From Phytomonospora endophytica (lineage in GTDB: Bacteria; Actinomycetota; Actinomycetes; Mycobacteriales; Micromonosporaceae): a DNA stretch of 64,000 bases. Under the pieces are notes generated by a model. It was not told where the DNA came from, searched no databases, and saw only the letters and a list, made by a program, of their open reading frames with translations. Shown piece by piece: positions 60,631 to 64,000 of the stretch. The stretch covers positions 41,160 to 105,159 of the forward strand of contig NZ_JACHGT010000001.1 in assembly GCF_014202425.1 (NCBI RefSeq), written 5' to 3'. Each line of letters begins with the position of its first letter. Positions within the stretch are counted from its first letter, which is position 1. The translations under genes were made by a program, and so were the position numbers.

Positions 60631-61403
60631 CCTCCGCGGTGGTCTACCGGGCTCACGGGGAAGGAACCCCGGTGGTCCTCCTGCACGCCTTCCCACTCCA
60701 CGCCGGGATGTGGCGGGAAGTCGCCGACGACCTCGCCACCGGCCACCTCGTCATCACCGTCGATCAGCGCGGCTTCGGCGACTCCGCCGACATCGTCCTG
60801 CCCACCGCGGCGAGCCTCGACGTGTGCGCCGACGACCTCGCCGGCGTCCTCGACGAACTCGGCGAACCCGGCGCGGTCCTCGTCGGCGTGTCCATGGGCG
60901 GGTACGTCGCCATGGCCTTCGCCCGCCGCCACGCCTCGCGGCTGCGCGGGCTGGTGCTCGCCGACACGAAGGTCACCGCGGACACGCTCGACGCCGCCGC
61001 CAAGCGCCTGGAGATCGCCGAACAGGTCCTCGCCGAGGGCGACGCGCGAGGCTTCACCGCGTCGATGCTGCCGAAGCTGCTGGGTGAGACCACGCGCGCG
61101 GAGAAGCCCGACGTGGTGAAGGAGACCGCCGCGATCCTCGCCGAGGCCTCATCGGAGGCCGTGGCGTGGGCGCAGCGAGCGATGGCGGCACGGCCCGGCT
61201 CCGAGACGGTCCTCGCGGGCCTGCGGGGACTGGCGGTACGCGGTGCCGAGGACACGCTGATGTCCGCCGAGGACGCCGACGGCGTGGTCCGCGCGCTCGG
61301 AGGCGCGCCCGCGGTCGTCATCCCGGGTGCGGGACACCTGCCGCCGCTGGAGCGGCCGCGCGAGTTCGCGGAGGCCGTGCGGCGGCTGACGCGGGCGGTG
61401 TAG
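60627..61403 (+). CDS. Alpha/beta hydrolase, 3-oxoadipate enol-lactonase-like
   Basis: The protein has 258 aa. VVLLHAFPLHAGMWREV (oxyanion), QRGFGDSA, nucleophile LVGVSMGGYVAMAFARRH and final VIPGAGHLPPLERP (His). The pattern is close to PcaD-type enol-lactonases and related esterases, but no other beta-ketoadipate genes are nearby, so I keep it as a generic hydrolase. It overlaps the preceding gene by ATGA, which suggests shared function. Confidence 0.91.
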   Translation: MTSAVVYRAHGEGTPVVLLHAFPLHAGMWREVADDLATGHLVITVDQRGFGDSADIVLPTAASLDVCADDLAGVLDELGEPGAVLVGVSMGGYVAMAFARRHASRLRGLVLADTKVTADTLDAAAKRLEIAEQVLAEGDARGFTASMLPKLLGETTRAEKPDVVKETAAILAEASSEAVAWAQRAMAARPGSETVLAGLRGLAVRGAEDTLMSAEDADGVVRALGGAPAVVIPGAGHLPPLERPREFAEAVRRLTRAV

Positions 61404-61436
61404 CGGAGCGGCCCCGGCCCGAGCCGGAGCCGCCCT

Positions 61437-62753
61437 TCAGCTCACGCAGTCGGCCACGTAGTCGCGGATCTTCTGCGGCACGCCGTCGGCGCACACGTCG
61501 TCGACCTGTTGCAGACGTCCGTGCACCCGGTGGGCCACGACCTTCGTGATGTCGTCACCGGCGCCGGACCCGCCGCGCAGCGGGCTCGGCCCGCGCACGG
61601 TCAGCGCCACGAAACCGTCGGCGCACAGGGTCTCGGTCACCGTCGAACCGTCGCCGTACCAGGCGACCGCGGCCGAGGCGAGCTCGTCCTCGGTCGGGCA
61701 GGACGTGGCCGTGTCGTCGTTGGTGCGCGTCGCGGCGTAGGTCGCCAGGCTCGCACCGCCCAGGAAGGCCACCGCCAGGGCGGCGACCGCGATCGTCTTC
61801 GTCGTGCGCCCCAGCCGGCCCTGCCGGTGCGGCTCGTTCGCCGGACGCGCGGGGATGGCCAGGTCGGTGACCGTGGGCGCCACCGCCGGACGCGGACCGC
61901 CCGTCGGCGCCAGTTCGGCCGCGACCGTCTTGGGCCGGCGGCCCGGTGCCGGGGCCGCCGAGATGTCCATCGTCGACAGGGCGTCGCGCAGCCGCGCCGC
62001 CGTCGGCCGGATGCGCGGGTCGGCGGTCAGGCACACCGCGAGGATGTCGGTCAGGACCGTGCTCACGCCGGGGATGTCGGGCACGGGAGCGGCCCGCAGC
62101 AGCGGGTCGCCGAGACTTCCGCCCTCGGTCGCCAGCCACGGCAGGCGGCCGCCCAGGGCCCCGTAGAGGAGCGTCCCGAGGTCGTAGACGTCGGCGGCGG
62201 GGCTGACCCCGAGTTCACCGGCGGAGGCGGCGTCCATGTGCTCGGGAGCCGTGTACGCCGACTTGCGCAGGGGCCTGGCCAGCAGGGGAGCGGTGGCGTC
62301 GAAACCGGCCAGCAGGAGCTGGTCGCCACCGCCGAGCAGCGTCGTCGCGGGATGGACGGCGCCGTGGATGAGGTCGATGGAGTGGACCGTGGCCAGGGCG
62401 TCGGCGAGCGCGACGCCGAGGTCGCGGCAGAAGCCCGGCGTCAGCGGGCCGGACTGGCGCAGCCGGTCGCTGAGGGAGGTCCGGGTGGTCTGGACGGCGA
62501 GGTACGGCCGTGCTTCGCCGGTGAGGCCGACGGCGTGCACCGAGGCGATGTGCGGATGCGCCGACAGCTTGGTGACGCGGCCGGCCCAGTCGAGGAACGT
62601 GCTGCGGCGTGCGCCGACGGCGCGTTCGTTGCCGAGCGTGACGACGAGCGGTCCCGGTTCTTCGGGCAGGGAACCGCTGAACACCGCGGCCACGTCGTCG
62701 CGATGCAGTAACCGGCGGAGGCGGACGGCGCCGGCGGCGGAGAGGTCGGTCAT
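61437..62753 (-). CDS. Membrane Ser-Thr pseudokinase with extracellular domain
   Basis: The protein has 438 aa. Residues 15-255 keep the Hanks-kinase layout, but key motifs are lost: the HRD segment is IHGAVHPATTLL, DFG is AGFDA, and no VAIK lysine is evident (PLVVTLGN). APEHMDAAS corresponds to the APE motif. A Pro-rich linker, a transmembrane helix (about 320-340, IAVAALAVAFLGGASLATYA) and an extracellular C-terminus of about 95 aa with four cysteines follow. It is unlikely to phosphorylate and may signal or scaffold across the membrane. It lies downstream of the AI-2E permease gene on the same strand. Confidence 0.88.
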   Translation of the reverse strand: MTDLSAAGAVRLRRLLHRDDVAAVFSGSLPEEPGPLVVTLGNERAVGARRSTFLDWAGRVTKLSAHPHIASVHAVGLTGEARPYLAVQTTRTSLSDRLRQSGPLTPGFCRDLGVALADALATVHSIDLIHGAVHPATTLLGGGDQLLLAGFDATAPLLARPLRKSAYTAPEHMDAASAGELGVSPAADVYDLGTLLYGALGGRLPWLATEGGSLGDPLLRAAPVPDIPGVSTVLTDILAVCLTADPRIRPTAARLRDALSTMDISAAPAPGRRPKTVAAELAPTGGPRPAVAPTVTDLAIPARPANEPHRQGRLGRTTKTIAVAALAVAFLGGASLATYAATRTNDDTATSCPTEDELASAAVAWYGDGSTVTETLCADGFVALTVRGPSPLRGGSGAGDDITKVVAHRVHGRLQQVDDVCADGVPQKIRDYVADCVS

Positions 62754-62806
62754 GCGCGTTTCACCCCCTTCCCGGGGTGACGGGTCGTTGCGGGCACGTT
62801 GGGCTC

Positions 62807-63973
62807 CTAAGCGAGGTCCTGGCGCGGGATGTGCACCTCACGCACCAGCAGCTGTATCGCGGCGACGGCGGGCACCGCCATGAGGGCACCGACGATACCG
62901 AACAGTGCGGTACCGATCAGCAGCCCCAGGATCGCGCCCAGGTCGCTGACTTTCACCGACCTGCTCATCATGCGCGGGTAGATGATCCAGTTCTCCAGCT
63001 GCTGGTACAGAACGAAGAAGATGATGCACGCGATGCCGACCGGTATGGAGACCGAAAAGCCTACAAGGCTCACGATAACCGCCCCAATCGTCGCGCCGAC
63101 CTGTGGGATGAGATCGAAAATCGCCACGATGAGGGCGAGCGCGTAGGCGTACTTGATGTCCACGATGAACATGAAGATGAACGAGGTGACCCCGGCGATC
63201 GCGGCGATGCCGAGGGCGCCGATCGTGTAGTTGCCGACCTTGGTGAGCATCTCGTCGCCGAGGGCCCTGGCCCGGGGCCGCCGCTCGGCGGGGAGGAGCC
63301 GGTAGGCGCCTTCCTTGAGACGGTTGAAGGAGGCGAGGAAGTAGAAGGTCAGGATGACGACCATCAGTCCGTTGAAGACGGTCCCGCCGACCACGCCGAG
63401 TACCGAGACGAGTCCGCCGGCGGCGCTGGTGATGTTCTCGGCGCTGGCGGCGCTCTTGAGGTTCTCGATGATCGAGTACTGCTCGTTGAGGTCGTTGATG
63501 AAGCGGTTGCCCTTGAGGTTCTCGATGTAGTTGGGCAGCGCGTCGACGAAACTGTTGACCTCCGTGATGAGCGGAGGCAGGAGGGTCGCGAAACCGCCGC
63601 ACAGGACGATGAACATCACCAGGGCGACGATGGCCACGGCGATGCCGCGCCGCTTCACCAGGCGCTCCACGCGCACGACCATCGGGTTGATGCCGATGGC
63701 GAGGAAACCGGCGATGATGATCGCGAGCAGGACGCCCCACGCCTGCTGGAGACCGATGTAGAGCATGTAGGCCACGATCAGGCCGATGCCGGCGAACAGC
63801 CCGAAGTGGAAGGGCGTGCGCGCGAAACGGCGCCCCGGGGTGCCGTACGGGCTCTCGGGGGTCTCCTCGGCGCGCGTCTCCTCCGCTTCGGGAGCGGTCG
63901 CGGCGTCGGCGTCGGTGGCGCCGGCACGCGGGGTGCCGGGGTCCGGCGGGCTGGCTCCGGCCTCAGTGGACAT
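62807..63973 (-). CDS. AI-2E family (UPF0118) permease
   Basis: The protein has 388 aa. A Pro/Glu/Ala-rich N-terminal tail of about 50 residues is followed by seven to eight hydrophobic helices in the AI-2E/TqsA pattern: AIIIAGFLAIGINPMVVRVE, PPLITEVNSFVDALPNYIEN, FLASFNRLKEGAYRLLP, KYAYALALIVAIFDLIPQVG and IGTALFGIVGALMAVPAVAA. Members export autoinducer-2 or other small molecules or act in ion homeostasis; which cannot be said. It is the first gene before the pseudokinase. Confidence 0.93.
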   Translation of the reverse strand: MSTEAGASPPDPGTPRAGATDADAATAPEAEETRAEETPESPYGTPGRRFARTPFHFGLFAGIGLIVAYMLYIGLQQAWGVLLAIIIAGFLAIGINPMVVRVERLVKRRGIAVAIVALVMFIVLCGGFATLLPPLITEVNSFVDALPNYIENLKGNRFINDLNEQYSIIENLKSAASAENITSAAGGLVSVLGVVGGTVFNGLMVVILTFYFLASFNRLKEGAYRLLPAERRPRARALGDEMLTKVGNYTIGALGIAAIAGVTSFIFMFIVDIKYAYALALIVAIFDLIPQVGATIGAVIVSLVGFSVSIPVGIACIIFFVLYQQLENWIIYPRMMSRSVKVSDLGAILGLLIGTALFGIVGALMAVPAVAAIQLLVREVHIPRQDLA

Positions 63974-64000
63974 GCGGCCACTGTAGCGATTATTGAAGGT

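Overview
The window is very GC-rich DNA from a member of the Actinomycetota, most likely a filamentous or morphologically complex genus. The signs are strong G/C bias at third codon positions, GTG starts, several apparently leaderless genes, NucS, a SARP/AfsR-type regulator, Hanks-type kinases with FHA or WD40 domains, STAND ATPases and many MarR, TetR, LysR and WYL regulators. The genus cannot be fixed from the sequence alone. No rRNA, tRNA, CRISPR array, IS element or phage gene was seen.

Layout. 1-0.8 kb: GC-rich direct repeats without a convincing gene. 0.8-6.3 kb: a small secreted protein, a SARP regulator, and a LysR/EamA-exporter divergent pair. The SARP flank and the secreted-protein promoter share GTCTACG-like heptads at 11-bp spacing. 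6.3-11.7 kb: a lipoprotein/adaptor/ATPase/permease operon (MacB-like) divergent from an OmpR-type two-component pair. 12-15.5 kb: ABC-2 exporter with a NarL-type two-component pair. 15.5-16.3 kb: a membrane protein. 16.4-21.5 kb: a tight four-gene operon of two unknown proteins, a TPR protein and a CHAT-family caspase-like peptidase. 21.6-24.5 kb: VOC enzyme with TetR, and MarR divergent from an FMN reductase across a large dyad operator. 24.5-27.2 kb: DesK/DesR-like pair with a methyltransferase and a membrane protein. 27.4-32.8 kb: FHA-kinase and kinase with two WD40 propellers. 32.9-35.7 kb: DinB, WYL, GNAT and TetR genes. 35.6-41.5 kb: a secreted subtilase divergent from a large TPR protein.

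41.5-48.7 kb looks like an accessory island. It has a three-cistron unit with TGATG junctions: a 27-residue membrane peptide, a PLP enzyme resembling the O2-dependent arginine oxidases (MppP/Ind4/RohP family), and a D-2-hydroxyacid-dehydrogenase fold protein that has lost catalytic Arg and His. My reading is a cryptic oxidase/imine-reductase pair acting on arginine or a similar amino acid. Next to it are a leaderless HTH-like gene, a small ORF, a membrane protein and a STAND (NB-ARC-TPR) protein.

49-64 kb is mostly core or common actinobacterial genes: NucS, a secreted protein, a membrane-anchored XRE protein, an aldehyde dehydrogenase divergent from a 3-hydroxyacyl-CoA dehydrogenase, a second large subtilase with a TrmB/LuxR regulator, two alpha/beta hydrolases, a membrane pseudokinase and an AI-2E-type permease.

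The best candidates for undescribed biology are the oxidase/reductase/peptide unit (41.9-44.1 kb), the CHAT-TPR operon (16.4-21.5 kb) and the heptad-controlled secreted protein (0.8-4.3 kb). All functional names come from reading motifs and recalled family features; no database search was possible.
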